DNA from: Bacillus sp. FSL K6-3431
GTDB lineage: Bacteria; Bacillota; Bacilli; Bacillales; Bacillaceae_C
Assembly: GCF_038002605.1 (NCBI RefSeq)
Contig: NZ_JBBOCT010000001.1
Location: 1,240,001-1,304,000, forward strand
Direction of reading: 5' to 3'
DNA: 64,000 nucleotides
Shown in pieces: positions 27,318 to 36,035 of this stretch. The notes under the pieces were generated by a model, which saw only the letters and a program-made list of their open reading frames with translations, was not told the origin of the DNA and ran no database searches. Position numbers and translations under genes: made by a program. Numbering within the stretch: position 1 is the stretch's first letter; each line of letters opens with the position of its first letter.

Positions 27318-28733
27318 TTAGAAGATATTAATTTGAGTATCCTCTTCCGTAATTGTTACATTAAAAAAGGTGTTTATTAATCCAAATTCTATATAGATAT
27401 CATGATTAAGTTCAACTACTGGACTTTCCTTCATACCATACTTTTGCTCATCCAAGCGAAAAATTCGTTTATTTACATAAAACCGGTATTTTACTGGCCC
27501 TTTTTCAGTATGCACTTCCTCTTTATTATCATATTTTACTTGATATTCCAATTCAGTAAGGAGCGGAACAAGCGAGATATATCTCTTTCCATCTTGGATA
27601 ATAATATGTGCTTTTAATGACTTTTGTTCATTTATGTGAATATCACGCGCATCTACAAAATATAAAGGGATCATCGAATCTTCTATTTGTGCATTAATAG
27701 AAAAAAACTTTGCTTCCATTCCTAAGGGTGCCTCAATAAAACCATCTAGTTTTTCAGCGTTTATATCAACCTCTTTACCATCAAATATCTTATCAAGCCA
27801 AGCTGCAAAACTTTCTTTGCCAAGTTCTGTTTTGAGCTCTGAATACATAGTCTGTGCTTTCTTTTCACCAATGGGCTTCTGAAGCAAACCAGATGCAATA
27901 ATATCTACTATCCATTTTTCTTGTTCCGGAAATTGAAATAATAGTGCGAGCTGCTTTTTAACTATTTCTTCTTGAATGAGCGACAACTTCTTTTGCGATT
28001 GAATGATCATTAAACTATCTATTTTCATCTCTTCATGCAAATTAGTAAGGATTATTTGTATTTGTTGTTCACTTTTTAATCCCTTAACTGATCTGAATGC
28101 AGAAATAATATCTTTGTCTAGAATAAAATCTTGATTTGAATAAATTGTCACATTATCAAATTCCGCTTTTTTTAACAGCTTTTCCTTTTGCCAATAAAGA
28201 ACAGGTGCATCACCAGAGTTTTCAAATACATAATAGTCGAGTAAACTCATTTCTTTTAGCCCAAGCAAACGTGCATCAGCTATCCAACTTCCAGAATGAC
28301 TTTTTCTATCACTTAATTGCACTCTAGTTAAAGCAATTGGCTGATCTTGTAGTTGAACAGACCAGTTTGTTAAAAGAACACTTTTTTCAGAGTTAAGCGC
28401 TGGTAATGTATAACGGAAGGTCAGTTCATTCCCCTCCAAAACGATTTGCTTTTTTTCAGGGCCTATCCATTTACACTCTTTTTCCGAGCCATTCGTGCAT
28501 GACATATCCGTTGCTTCGGCTGGAAAAGAAACAGGCACAGTTTCTTCTTCCAGATTAGAGATTATTTGTTCTACAATCAGGCCTTCTTTTTGATGAATCA
28601 CTTTTATCAATTGTTTTTTATCTTTTGTTTCTGGTCCATCACTTGCAGATGTGTATCCATTCCATTGCAAAAAAATAAGACTCGATGTCAAGAAAATTAA
28701 CATAAATATTAGTATAAAAAAGGTTTTTTTCAT
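27318..28733 (-). CDS. Exported protein of unknown function, copper-amine-oxidase-like C-terminus
   Basis: 471 residues. A signal peptide or N-terminal anchor (about 5-25) is followed by a beta-rich extracellular part; two cysteines close together (about 79 and 87, TDMSCTNGSEKECKW) may form a disulfide. A helical middle (about 225-320) is followed by a C-terminal stretch (about 375-470) with VNKRIFRLDEQKYGMKE and DIYIEFGLINTFFNV that resembles the copper amine oxidase N-terminal-like domain found in Gram-positive surface proteins. AAGGAG precedes the ATG. It lies between csfG and ylbG, where B. subtilis has no gene. Function unknown; no close family recognised. Confidence 0.7.
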   Translation of the reverse strand: MKKTFFILIFMLIFLTSSLIFLQWNGYTSASDGPETKDKKQLIKVIHQKEGLIVEQIISNLEEETVPVSFPAEATDMSCTNGSEKECKWIGPEKKQIVLEGNELTFRYTLPALNSEKSVLLTNWSVQLQDQPIALTRVQLSDRKSHSGSWIADARLLGLKEMSLLDYYVFENSGDAPVLYWQKEKLLKKAEFDNVTIYSNQDFILDKDIISAFRSVKGLKSEQQIQIILTNLHEEMKIDSLMIIQSQKKLSLIQEEIVKKQLALLFQFPEQEKWIVDIIASGLLQKPIGEKKAQTMYSELKTELGKESFAAWLDKIFDGKEVDINAEKLDGFIEAPLGMEAKFFSINAQIEDSMIPLYFVDARDIHINEQKSLKAHIIIQDGKRYISLVPLLTELEYQVKYDNKEEVHTEKGPVKYRFYVNKRIFRLDEQKYGMKESPVVELNHDIYIEFGLINTFFNVTITEEDTQINIF

Positions 28734-28912
28734 TCATACATTCTCCTTGTTTTAAAAAGAAAAACTAATTAAAGATAAATTCCTATGTCTTATTATTATT
28801 ATCGGTAAAGAATCGCCAACTTCAATATGTAATTAGGTCAATTATATGAAAAGCATCTAGCGCTATTATCTTTTATAAAGATTTTACAGTTTTCGTCAAA
28901 AATACAACACAC

Positions 28913-28948
28913 AAAAAAATTGACAGCCAATTAAAGCAATCGGCTGCC
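28913..28948 (-). terminator. Terminator of ylbF-ylbG
   Basis: On the minus strand GGCAGCCGATT pairs with AATTGGCTGTC, followed by AATTTTTTT. It starts about seven bases after the ylbG stop. Confidence 0.85.
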
Positions 28949-28954
28949 AATTTA

Positions 28955-29230
28955 TCATATTCCAATTCTGTAATCATATTCTTTCGCTTTATCGGGCTTC
29001 GAATTTTCAAATTCGGTCTTTAAAAAAGGTTTATACGATGGTTCTACTTTTTTTACAAATGGCATGGATGCTAGTTTTTTAGATAGATCATCCACTTCAT
29101 CTTGATTACAATATAAGATTACATATTTCATTCGCTTGGAAACAAAGTGCACATTTCCAAAACGCCGCAAAGATTTTGCGTTTTTTAAACTAAATAGCCA
29201 AATGATTAATCCCTGTCTTCCCTTAAGCAT
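28955..29230 (-). CDS. ylbG: YlbG family protein (UPF0298)
   Basis: 91 residues, cytoplasmic, with the family stretch GLIIWLFSLKNAKSLRRFGNVHFVSKRMKYVILYC (about 7-41). No catalytic motif; the role is unknown. It lies 30 bases after ylbF, the usual order, and shares its terminator. A GGGGAAATCAT site precedes the ATG. Confidence 0.92.
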   Translation of the reverse strand: MLKGRQGLIIWLFSLKNAKSLRRFGNVHFVSKRMKYVILYCNQDEVDDLSKKLASMPFVKKVEPSYKPFLKTEFENSKPDKAKEYDYRIGI

Positions 29231-29260
29231 ATGATTTCCCCTTTTTCATCATGCTACCAT

Positions 29261-29707
29261 TTATGCGGAGCATCCACATCCTCCACCTGTTCCACAGCCA
29301 CCACCACATGATGAACCACTTTCGAAGAATGGATTACCAGTAGGCACCTTGATATGCTCCGAGACGGACCTGCCAATTAATGTACTAACCTCATCTAAAA
29401 GTGATTGTAGGTCGGTCTCAGCCCTCCGAAAATTCGCTACATTTTCATCCATGTCCATTTCTCTTTTACATACACGAGTGTCAGTCATAATTTGCTTATA
29501 GTCTGGATGATACCGACCAAATCTTTGAACGTCTTCATAAAGATCCTTCATTTTTACAAATTCGGCAATCTTTTTTCGCGTTCCTGGATCGCTTTGTAAT
29601 TTATGATAAAAGAGCCTATAATTTTCGGCAATATCAGATGCTATGATCCAATCTCCAATCATTTCAGCTTTTTCAATTAATTTTACACTTTCGATTGTAG
29701 CAAGCAA
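29261..29707 (-). CDS. ylbF: YlbF/RicF, RNase Y complex factor
   Basis: A subunit of the YlbF-YmcA-YaaT complex, which binds RNase Y and affects mRNA maturation, competence, biofilm formation and sporulation in B. subtilis. 148 residues: helical core with YHKLQSDPG..FVKMKDLYEDVQRFGRYHPDYK, then EHIKVPTGNPFFESGSSCGGGC and a cysteine-rich end (four cysteines in the last 18 residues) that in B. subtilis helps hold an iron-sulfur cluster. I use the TTG at 29705-29707 (MLATIESV), 6 bases after GGAGGTG and aligned with the B. subtilis start; a TTG five codons earlier overlaps that site. Confidence 0.93.
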   Translation of the reverse strand: MLATIESVKLIEKAEMIGDWIIASDIAENYRLFYHKLQSDPGTRKKIAEFVKMKDLYEDVQRFGRYHPDYKQIMTDTRVCKREMDMDENVANFRRAETDLQSLLDEVSTLIGRSVSEHIKVPTGNPFFESGSSCGGGCGTGGGCGCSA

Positions 29708-29762
29708 AAAGCTCACCTCCAATCGTTATTTTATCATGTTTTTACTACTCTTGCGACTACAA

Positions 29763-30149
29763 TTAACTGATTATGACGGAAAACTTATCATACAGTCTAT
29801 TTTGTTCGTTGTCCTTTATAACAACTTCCACTTTTATATCTTGTATACCTGGCTTTAAGTCTTTAACAATAAATGCTGCTGTATCATACTCTGCGTACTC
29901 TTCCCCATTTACGTATAACATTATTCTCACCTTATCATGAACCGTTTCTTTACTATCATAAAAGATACCTGGTATTATACACTCAATAAAAAGATTATTT
30001 CCTTGTACTGTATGACGAACTTTTAATTCTGCACTCCCCATATGACTATCAGCCATTGTCTCCGCATGGGCTGCTTCAGGCTCCGGAATTTGTTTACCGC
30101 ATCCGACTATAAAAACGATTAAAAACATATATAGTACCGCTTTCCTCAT
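29763..30149 (-). CDS. Small lipoprotein of unknown function
   Basis: 128 residues with a lipoprotein signal (VLYMFLIVFIVGC, lipobox cysteine at about 17), then a region that looks like one beta-sandwich domain (about 40-125, for example LKVRHTVQGNNLFIECIIPG and DLKPGIQDIKVEVVIKD). That suggests an extracellular binding or adhesion-like domain, but I recognise no family. It lies between ylbE and ylbF, where B. subtilis has nothing comparable as far as I recall. Repeat B lies directly upstream. Confidence 0.65.
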   Translation of the reverse strand: MRKAVLYMFLIVFIVGCGKQIPEPEAAHAETMADSHMGSAELKVRHTVQGNNLFIECIIPGIFYDSKETVHDKVRIMLYVNGEEYAEYDTAAFIVKDLKPGIQDIKVEVVIKDNEQNRLYDKFSVIIS

Positions 30150-30197
30150 TGTATCACTCCTCTGCCTTAGCTTTTACAAAAAAAAGAGGTTCATACT

Positions 30198-30360
30198 AAG
30201 AAAAGCGGAAGTCGCCCCTAGCGCCAGAAGCTAGATACCAAAGGAATAACGGCTAAGAGCGCCACGTCGTGTGGCAACGCCGTTATGACTCGCATCGTAC
30301 GAGCCTAAGCGCCCGTTCAGTGAGTACGCCTAAAGACATACTCGGAACGGGCGCCAGGTA
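30198..30360. repeat. Dispersed repeat B, copy 2
   Basis: About 160 GC-rich bases starting AAGAAAAGCGGAAG and ending GGGCGCCAGG. It holds two strong stems: AACGGC/GCCGTT (30248-30253 with 30279-30284) around TCGTGTGGCAACG, a 13-mer also present in the hairpin of repeat A, and GCGCCCGTTC/GAACGGGCGC (30309-30318 with 30345-30354). No open frame. Confidence 0.75.
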
Positions 30361-30446
30361 ACAAATAATACAACATGCGTATCGGAACTAGATACAGTAG
30401 TATTTTATATAAATTGGTTAAACCTTATAATCTAATGTACAAAAAG

Positions 30447-30686
30447 TTACTCCGACGTATTCATCGACTGCAACATCCCCATCATCATCGATGCCATTTG
30501 TAACCCATTTGAAAATTTTTCAACTTTATGCGGAATCGTCTTTTGAAAATAATGTAGAGAAGCAATCTCAAACTGGCTAAAACTTTCCGGATCTCTCGAT
30601 AATTTTCGATACCAATAAGGTTGCTCACGAATAAACCGGTTTAACTCATTGTTTTCACGTATATAATGCATAATATCCTGCCTCAC
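30447..30686 (-). CDS. ylbE: YlbE-like protein
   Basis: 79 residues with the family core RQDIMHYIRENNELNRFIREQPYWYRKLSRDPE and a helical end rich in methionine. Function unknown. I use the GTG at 30684-30686 because GGAGAG lies about 6 bases upstream; the frame continues 29 codons into the end of ylbD, which is not plausible coding. It follows ylbD closely, as in B. subtilis. Confidence 0.82.
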   Translation of the reverse strand: MRQDIMHYIRENNELNRFIREQPYWYRKLSRDPESFSQFEIASLHYFQKTIPHKVEKFSNGLQMASMMMGMLQSMNTSE

Positions 30687-30708
30687 ACACATCTCTCCTT
30701 TAAAAACA

Positions 30709-31113
30709 TCAATCTTTTCTAAAAGCAAATGGATGTTGCTTTGCCGATGGTTCTTGTTCCGTGGTTTGACCATTTTGTCCTTGGAATTGCGATAAAACTC
30801 CTTGAATTGCTCCTATTGCTTGGCTCAAATTATTCACTTGATTTTGCACCTGGTTTGCATCCATATTTTTCAAAAGGCCAGTAAATTGATTTATCCAACC
30901 TTTTTCCTCTTTTCCCGTGACGCTTTCCTTTTTCCCTATATTATTCTCACGGTAATCATCCCATTTTGGGTCTTCAGCTCCTAACAAATACCAATCTTCA
31001 TATAATTCTTGCCAAGTATTTTCTTTATTTTTAACTATTTGTGTGATCTTCGGATGTTGCTTAACAAATTGTTTGAATTGCTCGACTGATGGATGTAATT
31101 TATTCACCATCAT
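30709..31113 (-). CDS. ylbD: YlbD family spore coat protein
   Basis: 134 residues with PSVEQFKQFVKQHPKITQIVKNKENTWQELYEDWYLLGAEDPKWDDY, the conserved YlbD core, and a glutamine-rich second half. Known from B. subtilis as a coat-associated protein. GAGGTGA precedes two tandem ATG codons (31111-31113 and 31108-31110); either could serve. The IS1182-type element lies 101 bases upstream, so the native ylbC-ylbD promoter region has probably been split. Confidence 0.88.
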   Translation of the reverse strand: MMVNKLHPSVEQFKQFVKQHPKITQIVKNKENTWQELYEDWYLLGAEDPKWDDYRENNIGKKESVTGKEEKGWINQFTGLLKNMDANQVQNQVNNLSQAIGAIQGVLSQFQGQNGQTTEQEPSAKQHPFAFRKD

Positions 31114-31249
31114 ATACTCACCTCGACCATTATCTGACTTCCTCTTAACAGTTTATGAGAAACTGGGTCCCTTGTGCATATGCTTTATAATCGAAACGTT
31201 TGTTTGTTTATTAAAAAGAGGCTGGGACAAAACCTACCTCTGAAACGAA

Positions 31250-31292
31250 AAAGCCGGAGAAATTTTACGATGAGTAAAATTTCTCCGGCTTT
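31250..31292. terminator. Left-end hairpin of the IS
   Basis: AAAGCCGGAGAAATTTTAC (31250-31268) pairs with GTAAAATTTCTCCGGCTTT (31274-31292). Flanking A and T tracts make it a likely two-way terminator that shields the transposase from outside transcription. Confidence 0.7.
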
Positions 31293-31373
31293 AATTATTT
31301 TTTTAATAAAAAAAGGCCTACTTCTGATAAAATTAAGTTACCACACTAAATCCAATCAGAAAGTAGGATCCTT

Positions 31374-32954
31374 ATGTTTAAAAATTATAACATGAATCAA
31401 TTAGTTTTACCTTTAGATTTAGAAGTAAATTTGCAAAATAACGATATTGCCTTCCACATTCACTGTTTAGTTGAAAGCATCCCGCAGGAAGCCTTTGAAC
31501 CATTTCTTCGAAATGAGGGATGTCCTGCCTATCACCCCCGCATGATGCTTAAAATCATCTTATGTGGCTACACTCAATCTGTATTTTCGGGTCGTAAAAT
31601 TGAAGCACTTTTAAAAGACAGTATTCGCATGATGTGGCTCGCACAAGGATACGAACCGAGCTATCGTACAATTAATCGCTTTCGTGTGCAACCTGAAGTT
31701 AAAGAATTAATTCGTCAATGCTTTGTACAATTTCGCTGTCAGTTAGTCCAAGAAAAGCTTATTGACCAAGAAGCAATTTTTATTGATGGTACAAAAATTG
31801 AAGCGAATGCGAATAAATTTACATTTGTCTGGAAAAAATCAATTGAGAAATATCATCAGGGATTAATTGAAAAATCAAATCAACTCTACAATGAGCTACT
31901 TGAGAAAGAGATTTTACCCGAAATTGAGCGTGAAAGCGAAGAAGAATTAACCCTTGAGGAACTCGCCCGCATAGTTCAAAAAGCAGACGATGTCATTAAC
32001 GACTATGACAAAAAGATTGAAGCATCTTCAGACAATACAGAAAGAAAAACGTTAAGGAGTGAACGGAAGTTCCCAAAACAGGTCCGCAAACAGTTACTGG
32101 ATTACATCGTTCGTAAACAGAAATATGAACGACATTTTGAAATCTTTGGCACGCGTAATAGTTATTCGAAAACAGATCATGATGCGACGTTCATGCGTAT
32201 GAAAGATGATTATATGAAAAATGGTCAATTGAAACCTGGTTATAATGTACAAATTTCGACCGAAGGTCAATATACACTTGCCTATAGTTTATTTTCGAAT
32301 CCAACAGACACACGTACATTAATTCCATTCCTAGATGAAATCGAGCAACATTATCTTCCATTACCGAAGTACATTGTCGCGGACGCAGGATATGGTAGTG
32401 AACAAAATTATGATGATATTCTTTCAAATCGTAAACGAGAAGCGTTAATTACGTATAACATGTATTTGAAAGAACAAAATAAAAAATATAAACAAAACGA
32501 ATTCAATTCAGTTAACTGGCTTTACGATGAAGAGAAAGATACCTATACTTGCCCTAATCAACAGCGCGTTGTCTTTAAATATCATTCTGTTCGTACAGAT
32601 AAGTCAGGTTTCGAGCGAGAATTTAAAATCTATGAGTGTGAAGACTGTTCAGATTGCCCATTCCGTTCATTATGTACGAAAGCAAAAGAAGGAAATCATC
32701 GAAAGATAATGGTGAACAAGAAATGGGAACAACAAAAAGAATATGTGAGAGCGAAGCTTTCAGAAGAAAAAATGAATTCTATTTACCGTCGACGCAAAAT
32801 CGATGTAGAACCAGTTTTTGGATTCTTGAAGGCTAATTTGTGTTTCACTCGATTTTCAGTTCGCGGAAAATCGAAGGTCGAAAATGAAATGGGCCTAGCG
32901 TTAATGGCCGTGAATTTACGAAAATTCACGGTCAACACATTGGTTCGAACATAA
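31374..32954 (+). CDS. IS1182 family transposase
   Basis: 526 residues. N-terminal DUF772-type region (HPRMMLKIILCGYTQSVFSGRKIEALLKD, about 54-82) and a DDE core: D138 in IDGTKIEANANK, D337 in VADAGYGSEQ, and E479 in RRKIDVEPVFGFLK. A cysteine cluster CEDCSDCPFRSLC (about 422-434) lies before the last motif, as in the family. The frame has no interruption, so the protein is probably functional. It is not expressed with the ylb genes, which run the other way. Confidence 0.95.
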   Translation: MFKNYNMNQLVLPLDLEVNLQNNDIAFHIHCLVESIPQEAFEPFLRNEGCPAYHPRMMLKIILCGYTQSVFSGRKIEALLKDSIRMMWLAQGYEPSYRTINRFRVQPEVKELIRQCFVQFRCQLVQEKLIDQEAIFIDGTKIEANANKFTFVWKKSIEKYHQGLIEKSNQLYNELLEKEILPEIERESEEELTLEELARIVQKADDVINDYDKKIEASSDNTERKTLRSERKFPKQVRKQLLDYIVRKQKYERHFEIFGTRNSYSKTDHDATFMRMKDDYMKNGQLKPGYNVQISTEGQYTLAYSLFSNPTDTRTLIPFLDEIEQHYLPLPKYIVADAGYGSEQNYDDILSNRKREALITYNMYLKEQNKKYKQNEFNSVNWLYDEEKDTYTCPNQQRVVFKYHSVRTDKSGFEREFKIYECEDCSDCPFRSLCTKAKEGNHRKIMVNKKWEQQKEYVRAKLSEEKMNSIYRRRKIDVEPVFGFLKANLCFTRFSVRGKSKVENEMGLALMAVNLRKFTVNTLVRT

Positions 32955-32971
32955 ATAACAAACGATAAAAG

Positions 32972-33011
32972 AGAAAGGTGAAATTGAGCGCGCTCAATTT
33001 CACCTTTCTCA
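32972..33011. terminator. Right-end palindrome of the IS
   Basis: A perfect 40-base palindrome centred on GCGC, 17 bases after the transposase stop. It can act as a two-way terminator and may also shield the element from ylbC read-through. Confidence 0.65.
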
Positions 33012-33052
33012 CTATTTGGAAGCTAGTTATGTCCCAGCCTCTTTAATCTGGA

Positions 33053-34114
33053 TTATTTTATTGTTATAAAATTTTGTGTGTAATATTTCTGGTAAACACC
33101 TACACCTAATTGTGTGAAATCTTTTCCCAATAATGCAGTTCTATGTCCTTCAGAATTAAGCCAACCTTCCACTACTGCTGGACCATCAATATAGCCTAAT
33201 GCGATATTCTCGCTAGCCGCTTGAAAGTCTATATCGTTTGTATCCAATCTCTCAGATAAATCTCCATGATCAGGAGAACTGTGGGAAAAATAATCATTAT
33301 CGAACATATCCTTACTATGTTCATACGCTACTTCAGCTACTGGTTCGTTCCATAATAATTGGTTTAATTCAAATCTTTTCCGAATCACATTTGTAATATC
33401 GAAAATTTGTCTGGCACTTCCTTTTTCAATTTCAGCCCATTCTGCCTCATTAGGCGTTGAAGGTGTTATTAGTTCGCCGCGATATGGCATTTCATATGGA
33501 CTTTGGACCACGAGTGTTTTTTTATCTGAAAATCTAACACTTGACAATTCCCCAGTAAATTTATCAATAGCCAATTGAGCATATATATCTCCCAATTGAA
33601 CAAGTGGACGGATGTTTAAATCCTCTTCCGAAAGTTCAAAGCGATATGTTCCTTGATCAAGGGTTATTGTAATCTCCGTATCCAGAAGTGTAGTTCGATA
33701 AATTTCCTCAATTGTTTGCCCAATTGTATATGGACTCACATTTAGACTGCTTCCAATAACATATAATGTCACGACAGATCCATTTTGTATGCCAGCTTGC
33801 ATATAGGTTCCATCGAAACCATTATAAATCCACCATTCATAGCCATACGCTGTAGGATCTTTTCTACGTGGTTCTCCATAATCCTTAACCAATGATTCAG
33901 CAGACTTACCAATGTATACGGACAAGCCTTCTTCTGGCCTTTTCGTACCATCTTGAATGTCGTCATCCAAATTATTATCTATATCCTTCTTAGGCGGATT
34001 ACTAAAATTATAATCCTGTAGTATCTCATCATTGTCAGGTGCTGAGTAATAGTAAATACTAATGATAAAAATAATTGCAGATATGATCATTACTCGAAAG
34101 AGAATACGCAGCAA
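33053..34114 (-). CDS. ylbC: CAP domain protein YlbC
   Basis: 353 residues: an N-terminal membrane anchor or signal (about 5-25), a linker rich in aspartate, a CAP-associated domain (about 60-200, with SAESLVKDYGEPRRKDPTAYGYEWWIY) and a C-terminal CAP/SCP domain with HSKDMFDNDYFSHSSPDHG and SENIALGYIDG..GWLNSEGHR motifs. Such proteins are extracytoplasmic; the role is unknown. I use the TTG at 34112-34114 because AAAGGAG ends 5-6 bases upstream; the frame is open 15 codons further. The IS right end lies 8 bases past the stop, and no native terminator remains. Confidence 0.85.
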   Translation of the reverse strand: MLRILFRVMIISAIIFIISIYYYSAPDNDEILQDYNFSNPPKKDIDNNLDDDIQDGTKRPEEGLSVYIGKSAESLVKDYGEPRRKDPTAYGYEWWIYNGFDGTYMQAGIQNGSVVTLYVIGSSLNVSPYTIGQTIEEIYRTTLLDTEITITLDQGTYRFELSEEDLNIRPLVQLGDIYAQLAIDKFTGELSSVRFSDKKTLVVQSPYEMPYRGELITPSTPNEAEWAEIEKGSARQIFDITNVIRKRFELNQLLWNEPVAEVAYEHSKDMFDNDYFSHSSPDHGDLSERLDTNDIDFQAASENIALGYIDGPAVVEGWLNSEGHRTALLGKDFTQLGVGVYQKYYTQNFITIK

Positions 34115-34456
34115 TACCGCTCCTTTCTTTGAAATTATGCCTACATTAAATATTGACATAAGGACGAAGATTTCGTGTATTCACCAATTATTGGCGAATA
34201 CAATCATTTTCTATATTATATCATCAATTAATGGAGTTCACTAAATTATTGTGATGTCAATGAAAACCTATCAATGCACTATTCCATTTCTCTTGTAGAT
34301 TTTGTCACAATTGAGATGTATATTTACTTAGCTTCTCAAATTCAGTTGCATAGCATTGCAACATATAGAATTTTCGACTATTATTAGACTTGAAGAAATA
34401 TTATTGCTTAACCTATTAAAAGTCAATATTGGTGAATATTTAGGAGGGAAATTATA

Positions 34457-34816
34457 ATGAGATTTGATAATAGTGGACTAGAAGCATTTAAAGTGGATTT
34501 AAACCGTCTTGATGAAATTATGGAACAAAACGGAATGATTCGTGCTGGACAATGGGATTATGAACGTGCAACATATGATCATAAATTCCAAATTAAAGAA
34601 GGTACATATTATTTACGAATTCCTAGCTATACGCTAAATGGAGATGTTGGTGCACACGATGCAGATATGCAGTTAATGCATCCATATCTTGGTAAGCACT
34701 ACTATCCACATGGTGTGGAGTACGGAGAAGACGAATACTTCCCTGCACATCTTGTTAAACAGTGTGAACAAATCCTTGAAAAAATAAAAAAAGAAGTAGA
34801 AGTATTTGCCGAATAA
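34457..34816 (+). CDS. YugN-like family protein
   Basis: 119 residues, cytoplasmic, with the conserved core GQWDYERATYDHKFQIKEGTYYLRIP and LMHPYLGKHYYPHGVEYGEDEYFP. The YugN family has no known function. AGGAGGG precedes the ATG. Followed by a strong terminator, so it is a single-gene unit. In B. subtilis yugN lies elsewhere, so its place between ylbC and the cta genes is a local arrangement. Confidence 0.85.
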   Translation: MRFDNSGLEAFKVDLNRLDEIMEQNGMIRAGQWDYERATYDHKFQIKEGTYYLRIPSYTLNGDVGAHDADMQLMHPYLGKHYYPHGVEYGEDEYFPAHLVKQCEQILEKIKKEVEVFAE

Positions 34817-34824
34817 TACATTTA

Positions 34825-34858
34825 AATAAGGAACACGGATACCCGTGTTCCCTTATTT
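34825..34858 (+). terminator. Terminator of the yugN-like gene
   Basis: AATAAGGAACACGG pairs with CCGTGTTCCCTTATT across ATAC, with a T-rich end. Two-way use is possible. Confidence 0.85.
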
Positions 34859-34899
34859 AATCATTAAGATATTTATTGGAGAGTGAGAGGGATCCTATT

Positions 34900-35958
34900 T
34901 TGATTGGTTTTCTTACTAGAAAGCATATTATTATTTTTTTCTTAATCCTTGTTCTTGTTTTATTATCATGGTATATTTTGCCTGTTTCTGTCCCTTTAAT
35001 AGCCGCAATTATTACAGCTATACTTCTCGATACTGTTGTTGTATGGGCCGAGCTCAAACTTAAAATAAAGCGGCAGTTAGCGGTTATTATCACCTTTACC
35101 ATTTTCACACTAATCTTAGGAGCAAGTGGATTCTTTTTAGCAACTAAAGTTATTGGCGAAGGAATTAAATTAATTGAAGACTCTCCCACCTATATTAATA
35201 ATCTTACTATTATGTGGAAAAATATCGATATCTACTTTCAAAATGCAGCAATAGATTTTCCACAAGAAATGGTAACCGCAGTAACTGAAGAAGTAAATGA
35301 TTTTTTCGAATCATTTGTAAAAGGTTTAAAGCAATACATAAATATTGAAAATATTAGTGCATTACTATCTTATATACCTAATTATCTCGTTAGCTTTTTA
35401 GTTTATTTAATTGCATTATTCATGTTTATGATTGATTTGCCTCGAATCCGCAGTGGATTTCATCGTTATTTAAGTGAAAAAACGGCTGCTAAAGTAAATT
35501 TTATGACTTCAAGATTATCCTCAGTTGTTTTAGGCTTTTTTAAAGCACAATTTTTAGTAAGCATCATTATTTTTATTGCTGCTTTTATTGGATTATTAAT
35601 CATTCAGCCAAAAGTTGCGATTGTTATGGCGCTAGTCATTTGGATCATAGATTTAATTCCTATCATCGGCTCCATTGTAATTCTTGCCCCGTGGTCTTTG
35701 TATCACTTTTTTACTGGCGATATTGCCTTAGGAACAAAACTTGCTATATTAGCGATAATCCTGCTCTTAATTAGGCGAATTGTCGAGCCAAAAGTAATGG
35801 GAACACATATGGGACTTTCTCCATTAGCAACGTTAATCTCCATGTATATTGGACTGAAATTATTAGGCGTATTAGGACTTATTCTTGGTCCTCTTTTGTT
35901 AATATTATTTAAATCAGCAAAAGAAGCAGAGTTGATAAAAGTAAACTTTAAAATATAA
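34900..35958 (+). CDS. AI-2E family transporter (YtvI/YueF-type permease)
   Basis: 352 residues with about eight membrane segments. The pattern of the AI-2E/PerM family is clear: two segments at the start, a large central soluble part (about 110-150), and C-terminal IIDLIPIIGSIVILAPWSL and RRIVEPKVMGTHMGLSPLATLISMYIGLKLLGVLGLILGP blocks. Members export diverse solutes or ions and the substrate cannot be read from sequence. I use the TTG at 34900-34902 because GAGAGG lies about 9 bases upstream; a TTG eight codons earlier has no ribosome site. Convergent with the ctaM-like gene across a shared terminator. Confidence 0.83.
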   Translation: MIGFLTRKHIIIFFLILVLVLLSWYILPVSVPLIAAIITAILLDTVVVWAELKLKIKRQLAVIITFTIFTLILGASGFFLATKVIGEGIKLIEDSPTYINNLTIMWKNIDIYFQNAAIDFPQEMVTAVTEEVNDFFESFVKGLKQYINIENISALLSYIPNYLVSFLVYLIALFMFMIDLPRIRSGFHRYLSEKTAAKVNFMTSRLSSVVLGFFKAQFLVSIIIFIAAFIGLLIIQPKVAIVMALVIWIIDLIPIIGSIVILAPWSLYHFFTGDIALGTKLAILAIILLLIRRIVEPKVMGTHMGLSPLATLISMYIGLKLLGVLGLILGPLLLILFKSAKEAELIKVNFKI

Positions 35959-36035
35959 AAAATGAGGCTGCTCCTATCAGAATCAAGATGATATATCCAT
36001 CGTCAGATTCTTTTAGGACTAGCCTCATTTTTATT
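35957..36035. terminator. Two-way terminator between the permease and ctaM-like genes
   Basis: A long interrupted stem: AAAAATGAGGCT, TCCTA and GAATC on the left pair with GATTCT, TAGGA and AGCCTCATTTTT on the right. A and T tracts on both sides serve both convergent genes. Confidence 0.85.

Larger units (their letters stand above)
31215..33044 (+). mobile_element. IS1182-family insertion sequence, apparently complete
   Basis: About 1.83 kb with perfect 15-bp terminal inverted repeats AAAGAGGCTGGGACA (31215-31229) and TGTCCCAGCCTCTTT (33030-33044). One intact transposase gene. Just inside the left end is a 19-bp stem hairpin (31250-31292) and inside the right end a 40-base perfect palindrome (32972-33011); both can stop transcription entering or leaving. 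It sits between ylbD and ylbC, 8 bases from the ylbC stop. TTAA occurs at or next to both ends (31211-31214, 33043-33046), but I cannot fix the target duplication. Confidence 0.9.

Noticed and set aside
34857..35189. 110-residue minus-strand frame
   Set aside because: Antisense to the first membrane segments of the AI-2E permease.
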